Part shown: positions 14,201 through 25,908 of the stretch, in pieces
Position numbering within the stretch: position 1 is the first letter of the stretch
Layout: every line of letters starts with the position of its first letter
From: Balanoglossus misakiensis
Taxonomy: Eukaryota > Hemichordata
Assembly (NCBI GenBank): GCA_040954595.2
Contig: CM082585.2
Coordinates: 10,726,001 to 10,790,000 of the forward strand
Direction: 5' to 3'
Length of the DNA: 64,000 nt
The notes under the pieces: model-generated
What the model saw: only the letters and a program-made list of their open reading frames with translations
Databases searched by the model: none
Told to the model about the DNA's origin: nothing
Translations under genes and position numbers: made by a program

Positions 14201-17200
14201 ATGATTGCACTTTCCTAAATTGCATTCAAGCAATAATAAAAAAAAATTGTTTTTATTTTCCAGAAATATGCAAAGTAGAGAACATGTTAGCATTGCCAAA
14301 GATGCCCATGTCGATAGAGAGGGCGGTTAGGAAGCAGAATATTCACTTCATGCACAACAAAACGCACTACAGTCCAGAGTACTTCCAGTTTATGAAAAAT
14401 TTGATCCGTTGTAACGACATGTACATATTACCCCCACAAGGTCAGGATCATCTGGTGAGTGTGTCATTTGTACAGCAATGTTGTTCTTGAATTCAAAAAT
14501 GGTTCCCTGAGCTATGCAGCATAGGAAATGTATTGGTTGAATTTCATCACTCAACACTTTTGTCTCTTTCATCAGACTACTGAAGGTGAAGAGTTGGCCA
14601 CTATCAGTATTCAGATCGCATCCAAGTTTCTCTTCAATGTGGCTTTCCATACGAAGAAGACACTAAGGTAAACTGTTGCTGGTTTTAATTATCACTGACA
14701 TTTCTGTCTTCACTCAAGATGTGTTTTTGTTCAAGTCTTTCAAAGACATGTGCTGACACTAGAGAAGAAATTGAGTTGTATTTTGTTTGGCAGGCACTTA
14801 TCCATAACATTTTCTACTACGCCTGTTTCTTGCAGAGGCCCAGCCAACGATTGGTATGAAGCTCTGTGCTCACTCCTACGGTACAGCAAGAACATCCGTA
14901 GCTGGTTTGCCAACAACGTGCTCTTCGCTCACCCCTCGAGGTTTGCAGAGTATCTGCTGGAGTCACCAAGTTCAGAAGTAAGTCACAGTTTACAGTGATG
15001 ATTTCCATCTATTTTCAGGACACAAATGAAATTCTGAGGATTGATTGATTGTTTGGTTGGTTGATTGATTGATTGTAATTTTTGTGTGTGACCTTTTACA
15101 GGTGAGGAACGTCTTTGCTAAGATCATTGTATTCTTAGCTCACTTCTCACAAGGTGATGGTCCCTTTCCGCCTCCTTTCCCTGGTAAGTAAATAAAACTT
15201 TGCTGAGCTTGGTACAGGGGCTTGTGCAAGAATTGGTGTATAGTACCACTGAAATGTAAAACTAAACGAGTCATAACTGTTATAAAGAATCTGTATTTTA
15301 TATTGACATGTTAGATGACAATGCTAGTTAACCCTTCAAGTTAAAATATCAGTTAACATATCCTATGTACACTTCAGAGAAAATGCAGTTTATGACACGT
15401 TTTTGTGACAATGTTTGTTTTACAGGTCAAGTGATTGATTCCAACGCAACATTAAGCGACCATCTCCTACAAGCCGTGCTCTCACTCCTCAAGAAAGAAG
15501 TGTCGGAACACGGCAGGCACCTCACACAGTATTTTCTCCTGTTTCAAATGTACGCCAATCTGGGAGTCACGGAGGTAAGCCAAAAGCACTTGTCAAGAAG
15601 GAGACTGCATGTGATTTCAAAGAGCGATTTAAATAACAAGCATATAAGCAATCAGTCATAGAGGAAAAATTTGTGCTAAGATTTTATCGTTTCAGTATTT
15701 AATCGTTTATATTTATCTGCTGTGATTGCAGAAGACACAGCTTTTGAAGCTGAATGTTCCAGCCACGTTTATGTTAGTTGCCTTGGACGAGGGTCCCGGA
15801 CCTCCCATCAAGTACCAATATGCAGAGTTGGGAAAGTTGTATTCTGTGGTGTCATTGCTGATCAGATGCTGTGATGTGTCCTCTAGATGTCAGTCGTCAA
15901 CTACGGTGAGAAACTCAATCATTTATAGATTCTCCGTGTTCAACCTTTTCCCCACCCCTGTATAGGATGGAATTATTTCAAATACTTCTGTAAATCTTAC
16001 CTTCACAGAATAATCCCCCTCTACCCAATCCACATGGTGATCAACAGTCCATCATGCCAATACAACCACAAGTTGTGGAGATACTCTTTGGTAGGGCTAG
16101 CTACGTGAAGAAACTCATCGAAGATTGTAACAATCAGGATGAAACAGTACGACTACTAAGGGTAAGTTTTATGACCCGCTGTACTTCTATAACATTAATT
16201 TGATTGTTGTTAATACGCAACTAATGCAATCACATGGTGTGAACATAGAAACTGATGGATCAAATAGAGAGAGGATTAATCAGTCTTTTGTATACATTTT
16301 CACTTTCAGTTCTGTAGCTGGGAGAACCCTCACTTCTCGTCTGTGGTACTGAGCGAGTTGTTATGGCAAGTGGCCTACTCCTACAGTTATGAACTTCGTC
16401 CGTATCTAGACTTGCTACTGCAGATGTTACTTCTGGAAGACTCCTGGCAAAATCACAGGATACACAATGCTCTCAAAGGTGAGTACTGTCTGTTCAAATT
16501 CCCAAGCCACATCTAATTTAGCCTTGACCAAACTGAGGGAGTGTACATCAAACTAGTTTTTGCAATTTCAGAATCCTCAATGTAAAAGCAGCATATGGAC
16601 TCCTCTCCCTCAAACTTTAAAAGTTATTTTGCAGTGTATCAATTGTTGATGAGACTATATTTTGTCTTTGTAAAAGGTATTCCTGATGATCGGGAGGGTC
16701 TGTTCGACACAATCCAGCGCTCCAAGAACCACTACCAGAAGCGGGCGTACCAGTGTATCAAGTGTATGGTGGCGCTGTTCAGCAGCTGCCCAGCTGCCCA
16801 CCAAATGTTGCAATCTCAGGGTGACCTCAAACGGAAATGGACCTGGGCTGTGGATTGGCTGGGAGACGAACTTGAACGGGTGAGTGTGCAGTCTTGGCAG
16901 TGGAGACACACATGCATATTCGTAGGCGTCCAGAGATGTATGTCGAAATGCATGCATAGAAGGTCCCTGCTTATGATAGAAAGTCAATCTTGCTGTGCAG
17001 GTACATTCGTGAGCTATAGAAATTCTCACATCAATGAGCTAGCATCAAACATAAAGGTACCACAAGACAGGTCCAAGGTCAGCATATGATATGCAATTTT
17101 CCCGTTGGTCATTTAGTGTGTTACAATGCTTACTTCCATATAAACTTACAACGTTTGTGATATCATCTTCTTCCAGAGACCCTACCCAAGTAACACGCAG

Positions 17201-17957
17201 TACACATACAACAACTGGTCACCCCCAGCCCAGTCAAATGAAACGGCCAATGGTTACTTCCTGGAAAGATCACACAGTGCTAGACTTACCCTAGCCAAGG
17301 CATGCGAACTCTGTCCAGAAGAGGTAAGGCAAAGTCTTGTATTTTCAGTCAGCCTGACTTGTATAGTCACTCACCATTGTAGCAATATGTGTATACATGA
17401 CACTTAGACCATAGAAAATGCTTGAACATTCTCTGACTTACTGTGAATTTTCTGACAAAACTTTTCAGGAACCTGAGGACGTGGAAGTACCTGAAGATCA
17501 AGACGGATCACCGCAAGATGATAGTGTGACTCACTACCAGCAACCACCAGCGCAACATATACACCATGTTACGCCACAGAACAACCAGCAAAGGATTACA
17601 CCACAGGTGAGTGACAGCGCAACACTGTTGACTGACAACACACATGTGTAATGTACAACCAAACACTAATAGTACATATGCTTTGTATTGATGTGTCTGG
17701 CTTTGTCAAAGACTTACTTGGGAATCAATGTTATATCTGTGTTCTTTTTCTTGCAGAACAACCAGACGTTGCAAAACAACCAACACCCTCACAGTTACTC
17801 CCAGCAGCATGTAGCAAATTTACACAAACAGAACAATACAATAAACAATGCTATCAATAACCAATCCAGACAGCCTGTTCAGTCACCTGACGCACCAGAA
17901 CGGGAAACCACAGAGGACTCGGAAACCACACAGGTGCAGAAGAGTAACAAAGAATAG
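399..17957 (+). CDS. USP9X: Ubiquitin carboxyl-terminal hydrolase USP9X / FAF-X (5' end missing)
   Basis: Large cytosolic cysteine protease that removes ubiquitin from substrates; in known animals the family controls turnover of signalling, endocytic and apoptotic proteins. The spliced exons give about 2,496 codons when both copies of a duplicated 60-nt exon are counted, and align end to end with human USP9X (about 2,550 aa) from near residue 110 to the C-terminus. The order is a long helical N-terminal region, a ubiquitin-like segment (5373-5890), a linker, the USP catalytic domain (10539-13432) with Cys box, two CxxC zinc-ribbon pairs and His box, then a helical C-terminal region and a Q/N/P-rich tail ending at TAG 17955-17957. 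All exon junctions that I traced are GT-AG and keep frame, with no stop or frameshift. The initiating exon is outside the window. Identification is very secure; a few splice choices are inferred by reading. Confidence 0.96.
583..655. repeat. TTAA-type MITE, truncated copy
   Basis: Intronic. It matches the left half of the family (ACCCTTTCACCCCCAGTT ... CCATGGAAAACAAT) but the right terminal inverted repeat is missing. Confidence 0.5.
7690..7778. repeat. TTAA-type MITE, degenerate copy in USP9X intron
   Basis: The right half (ATCAATGGAGTTGGACCAG ... AGGGGTTAA) aligns with the copy at 10935; the left terminus is degraded. Confidence 0.45.
7907..7966 (+). other. USP9X: USP9X cassette exon copy A (60 nt)
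   Basis: A 20-codon exon with a polypyrimidine tract and CAG acceptor and a weak GTACTA donor. It is phase 0 on both sides, so it can be included or skipped without changing frame. It encodes an acidic, Ser-rich peptide starting SNGVLSN and ending DTPE. A near copy lies 515 bp downstream. Confidence 0.75.
8482..8541 (+). other. USP9X: USP9X cassette exon copy B (60 nt)
   Basis: Second copy of the 60-nt exon: 51 of 60 bases and 17 of 20 encoded residues match copy A (differences at residues 2, 5 and 16; residue 16 is Gly in A and Cys in B). It also has an acceptor CAG and a weak GTACTC donor and is phase 0/0. Whether the copies are used together or exclusively cannot be told from the DNA. Confidence 0.75.
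10077..10128. repeat. Simple repeat (CATT/CATC tetranucleotides)
   Basis: CATT-rich then CCAT-rich tetranucleotide run in a USP9X intron, just upstream of the exon starting at 10142. Confidence 0.7.
10935..11027. repeat. TTAA-type MITE copy in USP9X intron
   Basis: Starts CATCCCTTTCCACC and ends GATGAAAGGGTTAA; about 90 bp with the family's central AACAATGG segment. Confidence 0.6.
14264..17957 (+). other. USP9X: USP9X exon map, C-terminal region
   Basis: Exons: 14264-14454, 14576-14667, 14836-14977, 15102-15183, 15426-15574, 15732-15905, 16009-16161, 16310-16478, 16677-16879, 17177-17323, 17469-17606, 17757-17957. This encodes the conserved helical region after the protease domain, then a Gln/Asn/His/Pro-rich tail (17469 onward) that is much less conserved. 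The stop codon TAG closes at 17957. Confidence 0.88.
15041..15075. repeat. Simple repeat (TTGA)n
   Basis: TTGATTGATTG tetranucleotide run in the USP9X intron between exons ending 14977 and starting 15102. Confidence 0.7.
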
Positions 17958-19590
17958 AGTGAATATCGCTGGATATTGGAATAACCTGACCACCCCTCTC
18001 AGTAATTAGAATGACCCACCTTCAGAAAATGGGTCATGCTAAAAGTCATGTGATTGATGGTTTGGTTTCAACTCTTCACTCCAACTGTTTCCATGTGGAA
18101 GCAGACGCGGATACGGGAATAAATGCTTCCGCCACTGGACTTTCCTGCATCCGGAGCAGTGTCGTTGAACCCGGAAATTGTGGTTGTGAGAGACATGTAA
18201 AATGAAGACATTTTGATAACGGAACAGTTGTCAGCTGGAATGTGCAGAGTGTAAGCAGTGAATCTGGCAGAGGGAAGGGAACTTGAGAAAGCATATGTTA
18301 CTGGAAGATTTTGAGATGAAATAGTCATTATTTGCCAGGTTTCTGTATGCTCCTGGAAGATCCCGTAATTTGAAACCATTCCCTGGTAGTCCTGGAGAAA
18401 TGAAATTTACTCCATCAAAGATCTGTAAAAATGAATAACCATGAGTTATGTCAAGTATTGATGATTGTACACAAATGTGACAAACATCCTTCACAGTCAC
18501 TCCTGGAAAAAAGCATTTTTGATCTCAAAATCTCCCAGGAAAATCCTTGGATTATCCTGACATTTTGAGTGACTTTGAGCATATTTGGCACCTATGCATT
18601 TTCAGCGCGATTCCCCGAAAGTCATGTCACGCATGGCACACACTCACTATCTGCATGTGTAGTTTGTACTTAATTATTTAGGAAGGCCTATGACTGAATT
18701 TAGTATGTACAGTAATATTGATGTCATTGAAGCAGTTGAATAGAGGTAGATATGGTGTATTGAGATTGATCTTTGATAGAAGTAATCAGCCCCCCAGATG
18801 TGGTTCATCTTTTGATCTTCTTCCACTAGGCTATTGAAAGGATTGGCTGCCTAAACAATGGACGATTAAATAACATTTCTTGTATTCGGGGAACAAGTTA
18901 GCACTCTCACACTCGACTCTGTCCCTCCATTTTATTGCTTTCACACACCCCCTTCATGTAATGGGAACAACCTACGCCATCGAAGGACAATAGTGTTGAG
19001 TCAAATTTTGGTAGTGAAGGGTCACAAGTTAAAAGGAAGTACTGACCTTTTCACTTTGACCCCAGCCACACGATGTAGTCATGAGATGTCTGTCATCTTT
19101 GATTGAATACTTACCAACTATTTTTGACAAGTCTAGAATCTACGGTGAGGAGCAATGGTTATATGAAATCGTCGAAGTCCATTGTACACAGTACCCAATT
19201 ATTCAACATGAATCCTGTGGTCAAGAAGCTAAATGTATATGTAATGTGTATCTGTCTATAGTGATGTGCTATCAGTTTCAAAAAGAGCATTGTACATCAG
19301 ACCCAGCCAAGGTCTAGTGGCAAACTGATTTTGTCCCACTGTATATACACGCAAAAAGACCAAATTTACTATTTAAATTATTTTTTTGTATTCAGTTTGT
19401 TGCTCTTGATCCGTCAAGAAAATTTACAGTTACCTTTTTTTTCTAATTCATATTGAATCTGTGACATGCAAATTTTACCTTTTTTAAAGAGTTAGGTGGA
19501 CGAGTAATTTTGCTGTAGGCCCGATGGCCAGCTTGTCAGTTTTGCCTTTCAATGTTGAAATAAAGTAAATCAACAAGAGCATATGTGATG
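17958..19590 (+). other. USP9X: USP9X 3' untranslated region
   Basis: About 1.6 kb between the stop codon and the AATAAA at 19559-19564 has no sustained ORF and is AT-rich. Longer 3' ends reaching past 20 kb cannot be excluded, because further A/T-rich potential signals follow. Confidence 0.5.
19559..19564 (+). terminator. USP9X: Candidate polyadenylation signal AATAAA for USP9X
   Basis: Canonical hexamer about 1.6 kb after the USP9X stop on the same strand. Placement by motif and position only. Confidence 0.45.
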
Positions 19591-19614
19591 CAAGAATAGA
19601 TATTTGGTCCATAT

Positions 19615-19706
19615 AACCCTTTAACCCCCAGTTCCCTTGTTAGATGTCTGACCTTACCATAGAAAACAATGGGTTTGGACTGAACCATTGTAGTGAAAGG
19701 GTTAAA
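19615..19706. repeat. TTAA-type MITE copy downstream of USP9X
   Basis: Begins AACCCTTTAACCCCCAG, ends GTAGTGAAAGGGTTAA and contains CCATAGAAAACAATGG. The inverted-repeat structure is well preserved. Confidence 0.7.
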
Positions 19707-19709
19707 GGA

Positions 19710-21690
19710 TTGGAGAACTCGTCTGTAGCATCATTTCTTGTCTAAAATGTGTTTCCAGTGATAGAACTTCAAAGGCTCAAGTATTTGACTCCTGAAGCTT
19801 GTTTCAAACTCAATTTTGCTCAACCCCACCCCTACCCCAAAGATCAGTGGTACTGTTGTTTTCTTTGGTATCTCTGCTTGGCAGGTTATATGACTCTCGT
19901 CTCCTGGCTTCTTCGTCCAAAATGCCACAACTGCAATCCAGTGATATCAGTATGTGTTGAAAGATAAGAGATAACATTTTCATGAAAACACAAACGACCA
20001 TATGCAACACTGTGGCAATCATTGGACAAAGTGAAACTGAACCCAAGACTTACAAACTGAGAGATGGCTTCAGGAGATTTCTGAATGTGGGTCAGATTTT
20101 TTAAGTAGACCATAGCAGAGTTGTGTCATAACGATCTGAGTGAGATCTTTAGTATTCACCTGTATATACACACACGTTCTGTTGTCGGCCAAGAGACATT
20201 TCACTGATATTTTAGCGTATTTTATCAAGTAGTAGTGGGTATCCATAGTGACGCAACATTCAAGAAATGAAGCTAATGAACCAACACCATTGTAAAGAAG
20301 AAGAAAAATATTTACATAATGGAGGGATTGGGGAACATTGTTTTCATACATGTATGGTATGAAATGTATTATTGCTGTGTCTAACAGCATGTTGCTTGCA
20401 GTGTAGGGTAGATAGAATTGTTAGTGTGTTGAGTCAGTATGTTTAAATGTATGTTACTTAGATGTAAACACACAAGAAGCTGGTGCTGAGTTGTTATGGG
20501 GATATTCAGGTGTGTACAGTCAAGCCTCCATGGTGTCAAAACACTAGTGTTGTTCTGTCAAACTTTTCTCAAGTCAAGTGCTTAGCTTAGACCTAGGGGG
20601 TTGCACATTTTATGCCTGGATTTTCAAAACAAAAAAGAACATTTTGGCTGTTCTTCCCTTTTATACAGATCTGTAGGAAAAAAAATTGAGAATTTATATG
20701 TTGCTTTATGTTATATTTAATTGAGAGAAGATTCTGCGAAATGATAGTTTGTTTTAAACAAGCCATGTACACAAGGGTGAAATTTGAAAGTTGTTCAATG
20801 TGTTATACTGACTCTAAAAATCCTTATTCCAGTTGATTTTGTTTTGCTTTGTATTTTTTTAAACAGTGCAAAGCATGCATCTGTACTCTTAAACCAGGCA
20901 GAACTCTTTTGAGTAATGACTGTGCATTTTGTACATTATTTATTTCTGGTCGTGGTGTTGCGCTTGCCTTCTGTCCGAAGATGACCCCAACACACGGCCA
21001 GTTTTGTTACTGTGTGAAGTTAGTTACTATGGTGAGGAGTCAAGGTTACTGTGGCAATATAACCATTGCCATACCAATGAAACTGTACAAAAATCCACAT
21101 ATATTTGTCTTTCATAGCTGTTCATGGTGTATTTGTTGGGAAGCAAGCTGTTAACACAATAGACAAAATCGGTTCAATGTGAAATTTGACAGTTAAAAAA
21201 ACTGTCCCTTTGCACACAGCTGTCTCATTCATTTTCTATTGGTGTAAAGACAACTGCTTATATAGTAGGTGTTTCAAAAGTACATATAAGACAACAATTT
21301 AATGTGTTTATGTGGAATGTGTACAGTCCTTTGTATATTTGGCCCTGCAAAGTACCTACACAGCTTTGCTAGACAAAAATAAAAACAAAGGTGTTGACCG
21401 AAAAACCAAAAGATACTTGTATCATCCATAGGAAATAAATTTGCAATAATTATCAAAAGCACAAAGCACGAGTGATCTTGTTTTACTTGGTTCCCTGGTT
21501 TTTTTAATCCTATGAACCCTGACCTACTGATGACCTTTGACATCAAAGCGCAGCTGAAGAAGCAGAAGAGTCTGGGTAACCGAGACAAGGTTGTCAAATC
21601 ATTGATTGGAATCCCGACCTCTTGGTGCCCTGTGACATAAGAAGTCATTGAATTGAGTTCAGAGATAAAAACAGAATAAACACACACAGT
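19710..21690. other. Convergent intergenic region
   Basis: About 2 kb between the 3' ends of USP9X (+) and the sialyltransferase copy B (-). A/T-rich. The open runs here, including a 191-codon run on the - strand at 21274-21849, show no domain, no conserved motif and no splice context, so I see no gene. Confidence 0.5.
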
Positions 21691-21706
21691 TTGAATTGAA
21701 TAGTAG

Positions 21707-21712
21707 TTTATT
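21707..21712 (-). terminator. Candidate polyadenylation signal for ST6GAL copy B
   Basis: TTTATT on the + strand, i.e. AATAAA on the gene strand, about 275 bp past the stop codon at 21986. Confidence 0.5.
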
Positions 21713-21985
21713 TTTCCGTGAGAACAAGTTCTTTTGTGACTTGCTTTCCCAGTAAAAAAAATCTTCCATGGCTGCCATATTGAAAAAAACAAGTACTGCA
21801 TAATCTTTGTCGAAGAGGGCGCTTGTACAAAACTGAACCAGGAGTGCATGTGTGCGTCGTCGACTGTTATTGTCAGTGCAGTTTTCGTCGATGTTGAACG
21901 CTATCTCACCACACAAACAGCGATGAGGGGATGCCCCAATAAACAACCCTTGCCTGGTGAGTATTTCTTTTCAGAAAACGCATTA

Positions 21986-23828
21986 TTAGTCACAGTTTAG
22001 GTTCCTAAAACCAGGCAGTGTCACTCGTCCCCTTTCCAGTATGTCCTGTTCGTTTCCAACGTTCACGAGCCGGATGACATTTTTCTCAAATTCCACCGGA
22101 TGCCAGCGACCCCACGAACATCTCTTGTCGTAGTAGTGACACATAAGCGTAGAATTGCCAGGAACGATGTATCCGTAGACATCAACAGTGTCGCACAGCC
22201 CTTGCATCAACATAATACCTACGAAACAAGCATGAAAGAGACATCTTTCAATGGATACAAATTATCGTCTGCTGTAGTGCTGGTAACAAATTGTCGTCTG
22301 CTGGTAGCTTCCGTTCATAAACGTTTACTGATTACACACTGTAAATAAATGAGCGGATAATTTTCTATAGTTCTATATTTGACATCCGCTGTAAAAACTT
22401 ACCTATCACGCCTGAACTAGGGACTGTCTTACGCAAAGTCACATTCTTGGCGTTTTCCTGCATGATATCCCAAGTTCGCCATATTTGTGTGGGTTCCAGG
22501 ACGTAGATGTGGTCCCATCGTCTGCTCTGCCTCCTCTTAGAGTATTTGTCGAAGAAAGCCTTGGCATCGCCGTACGCGGTGTAAAACTGAGAAGAAAATT
22601 TGAGGGAGAAAGTTGAAACTCGACTGATCTGAGTTCTAAACCACCTGTTGTACACGCAGCAATTGTATATACATTGTATATATAGCAGTACTTACCCGAT
22701 AGAGATTTCCGTTGTAAGGTCCCGATTTCCAAATTACAAGTGTTACATTTCGATAAATGTCACTCTTTTCGAATGCGTTGTCGTTGCCGAATACCTTCGT
22801 ATTCAGAAGACGTATAGTGGTTTTGGACCCGACGTCCGCCTCATATCCCCGCGTGGGGGCGTCATTGTACCTCAGGACGGCGTCATGTGCATCTGTATCA
22901 AAGAGGGGGGGGGGGGATAAAATGGGGCTTGATTATAATTATTCAATGGTCGTTTGAGAAATGGTCAAGGACATGGTCAATCATCTAAAGTGACCAAAGA
23001 ACCACAGTTCTACACACGATAGATCGTGTCGATAATTAAAAAAAACACGTTATCGACACGATCATCGCAACCCACTATTTTTACCACTTTGACGATTTCT
23101 TTCTATTTTCCGCAATTTGTACCTATTTCTTGTCCGAGTTTCGATCCATTCAGGAAAGCCGCACTGGCCACCACTGCGCAGGACTTGAGTTTATCACCGT
23201 ACAACTCAGAGATGTGCTCCTCAGGGAATAGATGATCAATTCCCATGTGACGAAACGGCTGGGTACGTTGACTCAAAGTGTCGTAGAGGGCGCGTTTCTT
23301 GAAGTCACACAGAATCTCATGAGGCAGTCGCGGTTTGTCGTGAATCTCACCCGTGAAATGAACGCCAAACGGATTGTTCAAAGTCAACAAATGGTAGTTG
23401 TCAAACTGTTTATCATATTCCTTCACAGGATTGTGCAAATTAAAATAGTTCCCGTCATCACTGCTTCCCAGCAAATTCGTCTCAGGGACAGATTCTGAGC
23501 TGTTCCTTTTCCGCCTGGAGGAATAATTCCGAAACGCAAACACTAAACTCTCAATCGCTTTTCGGATTTCAGCATCATCAAAATCCATCTTTCCGTTTTG
23601 CAAATCAGAAACCCAATCCTCTGGTTTGTGGCTCTCTAAAATGTCTCTGACACGCAACAATAATTGTCGTTTGTCGTCAGAAAGACTCTGACAGTGTTCG
23701 CCGCTGTCGTCGTCTGATAGCAAGATGACGTAGAGCGGTAATAACGAGAACATCACCAAGACAACGGTGAGAAAACGTAAATGCAGATTGTTCTTCGATT
23801 CTTCTCGTCGTCTGTACGAAAATGCCAT
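21986..23828 (-). CDS. ST6GAL: Beta-galactoside alpha-2,6-sialyltransferase, copy B
   Basis: Golgi type II membrane enzyme of glycosyltransferase family 29 that transfers sialic acid from CMP-Neu5Ac in alpha-2,6 linkage to terminal galactose of N-glycans. Exons (gene order): 23828-23123, 22892-22696, 22586-22403, 22218-21986; 439 aa, intron phases 1, 0, 1. A short cytoplasmic tail precedes a membrane anchor (about residues 18-37) and an acidic stem. Sialylmotif L spans the exon 1/2 junction (SCAVVASAAF ... HDAVLRYNDAP). Motif S (SSGVIG ... CDTVDVYGY) spans exons 3/4, followed by motif III (CHYYDK) and motif VS (HPVEFEKN) with the catalytic His. The start ATG lies 8 bases after a good acceptor (CTTCCACAG), so a 5' UTR exon is likely further upstream. 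Close relative and tandem neighbour of copy A. Confidence 0.93.
23022..23063. repeat. Perfect 14-bp inverted repeat (hairpin) in intron 1 of copy B
   Basis: GATCGTGTCGATAA at 23022-23035 and its exact reverse complement at 23050-23063, with an A-rich 14-nt loop. It sits 60 bp inside the intron from the exon 1 donor at 23122. Confidence 0.7.
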
Positions 23829-25341
23829 TTTTACAACTGTGGAAGCTTATCTGGCAGGGTATACCACAAGACTATTTTAAGATTTTCTAAAGAAATGAAA
23901 ACATATTCATTATTTTAGTTCTAAACTAAATGTGTGGAGTGACCACTGCACTTATATTGATCATCAGCATTAAAAAAAAAACACTTGTCATCTTATGCAA
24001 CATATATTTGTCTAAACCAATATAATGAGTAAACTATCTAGCTATTGCTGCCCAGATATGACTGAACTTAGAAAATACTAGTATATATCAACAAACTTTT
24101 TTAAAGTCCAAACTCAAAGTCATCAAACTTTATCGGACTTCGACTGTATTTTTCAATGACACACACACAAAAAACTAAAACCGGCCAAAGTCGACACCAT
24201 AGTGTCTATTTATATGCTATATCGTACATATCGTACAATCATTGAACAACTACAAGCCAAACTGCAATAACTGGTCATGTTTATCGAAAATTGGCCTTCC
24301 ACTGATCGACTTGCTTGTGGTCTCTAAGAGGTCAACGAAACTTGGGCACTGAGTAATCGTCACGAGATGAACCAACAAAGCCAATCCATAGACTCTGAGG
24401 TCTATGCGGGCCAATCTGATACATTTTTGCTGTACTGTTTATTTAATAAACTGAAATAAAAGTTTGTAGGTCAAGTGAAGAGAATTCTCACAATGAGTTG
24501 ATTATAATTACCAAGCATGTAAGCATGTACGGATACTGTACAAATAACATTACGAATGACAAAATATGCTACTCACATAGAGGTACAATCTTTTCACCTT
24601 CACAGCAGCTCGGCCATATCGCGTTGCCAGGTCCACGGTCTGATTTGACCCTGGTCTATCGGGTTCCTGAATGATTTTTATCTGTACACCACCATGGGAT
24701 GTCTGTGACGAATGAAATCTGACTGAAACGCGATCCGCGAGTCCTGTTCCGTGTTATATTTGTGACGCAGGTTTCTGCATATAAGGTACAAACCACATGG
24801 TTTTCTCAAGAGGGGGTCGGTCACTCGACAGATTAACTAGTTTCATTCTATACGCAAAACGCAGATATATATACTAATGTCTTAAATCCGATGTTTAAAT
24901 CTTCTGTGGCAGTAAATTGATGTATGTGTACTTATAACTAAATTACTAAGCAAATAAATAATTTTTCAATGTTTACGAACGTTGGAAAAATTGCTAATGA
25001 ACAAAAATGATCGATTTGCATCGGTCGCATTGGCAGAGCCTCTGTTGTGGGTGTATAGACAAGTTTTAAACAAAACTCGACAATATTTTTTCCAAACTGG
25101 TCTTCCTTCTTTATAGAATGCAAATATTCCATCTCCATAAACAGCATTTGGTTTTTCCCTCACTAGGGCTTCGTTGACACGGCTTGTCAATGATTAACTT
25201 CACTTCAGGAGAGATCTGCCTTGTGTGGTTAAAGTCCAATCGCTGTTCACACAGCTATATTTCACCACTGCCGTAGAGGGCGTAAAGCAAGGACACACAC
25301 AGAAATGTACACTGAAACAGCCAATTGCGGTTGTAAAATGT
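23829..25341. other. Intergenic region between the two sialyltransferase genes
   Basis: About 1.5 kb that should contain the promoter and possible 5' UTR exon of copy B and the end of copy A's transcript. No further gene is supported; a 74-codon open run on the - strand near 24966-25190 has no recognisable motif. Confidence 0.45.
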
Positions 25342-25347
25342 TTTATT
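25342..25347 (-). terminator. Candidate polyadenylation signal for ST6GAL copy A
   Basis: AATAAA on the gene strand, about 560 bp beyond the stop codon at 25909. Confidence 0.45.
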
Positions 25348-25908
25348 CTTCCCTATTGAAAGAGGATCAACTCTTTAAAGAACATGTATCACACACACAT
25401 CAAATTTTGTCATATGGACATGAACATACGAACAAACTATACATAAGTAACATACAATCCCTCAGGATTTTGGCATGAAGGCCATGTATGTCCTTTAAAT
25501 ATTAATGTCATGTCTTTTTCCGTCCACTGAAAAAAAAAACTAGAGTTTTAGCCCCATCTCATTACATGTACATATACTTGTAAATGACAGTTTCTAGCCC
25601 TGAGTGTAAGTTTTGGCATCAGACAAGTGCCATGCGACAATACATTGGCACAGAGGGTGTAAAAATCATACATTATACAGTCCACAATATGTGGAATATG
25701 AATATTTACTCTCTTCATAATAATGATTTTATGACCTCTGCTCTTCAACATGAAGATTTCAGACTGTTTTGCAATGGTAGACCGCAGTCAGATAGTTCTA
25801 TCTGCATATATTTGCATATTAATATTATGTATTTTAAAAATATATATCACTGTTTATGTGAAGTCACCAAAAATGTGGAATTCAATAGAATTCTTGGGTG
25901 ATTGAGTA

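Noticed and set aside
16655-17029. 124-codon frame on the - strand within USP9X
   Set aside because: Antisense shadow of the highly conserved USP9X exon 16677-16879.
21274-21849. 191-codon open frame on the - strand
   Set aside because: It lies across the polyadenylation signal downstream of ST6GAL copy B, is rich in Phe/Cys/Ser as expected for chance translation of A/T-rich DNA, and shows no domain or splice context.
24966-25190. 74-codon frame on the - strand between the sialyltransferase genes
   Set aside because: It could be an exon or remnant but has no recognised motif, and flanking splice sites are not convincing.
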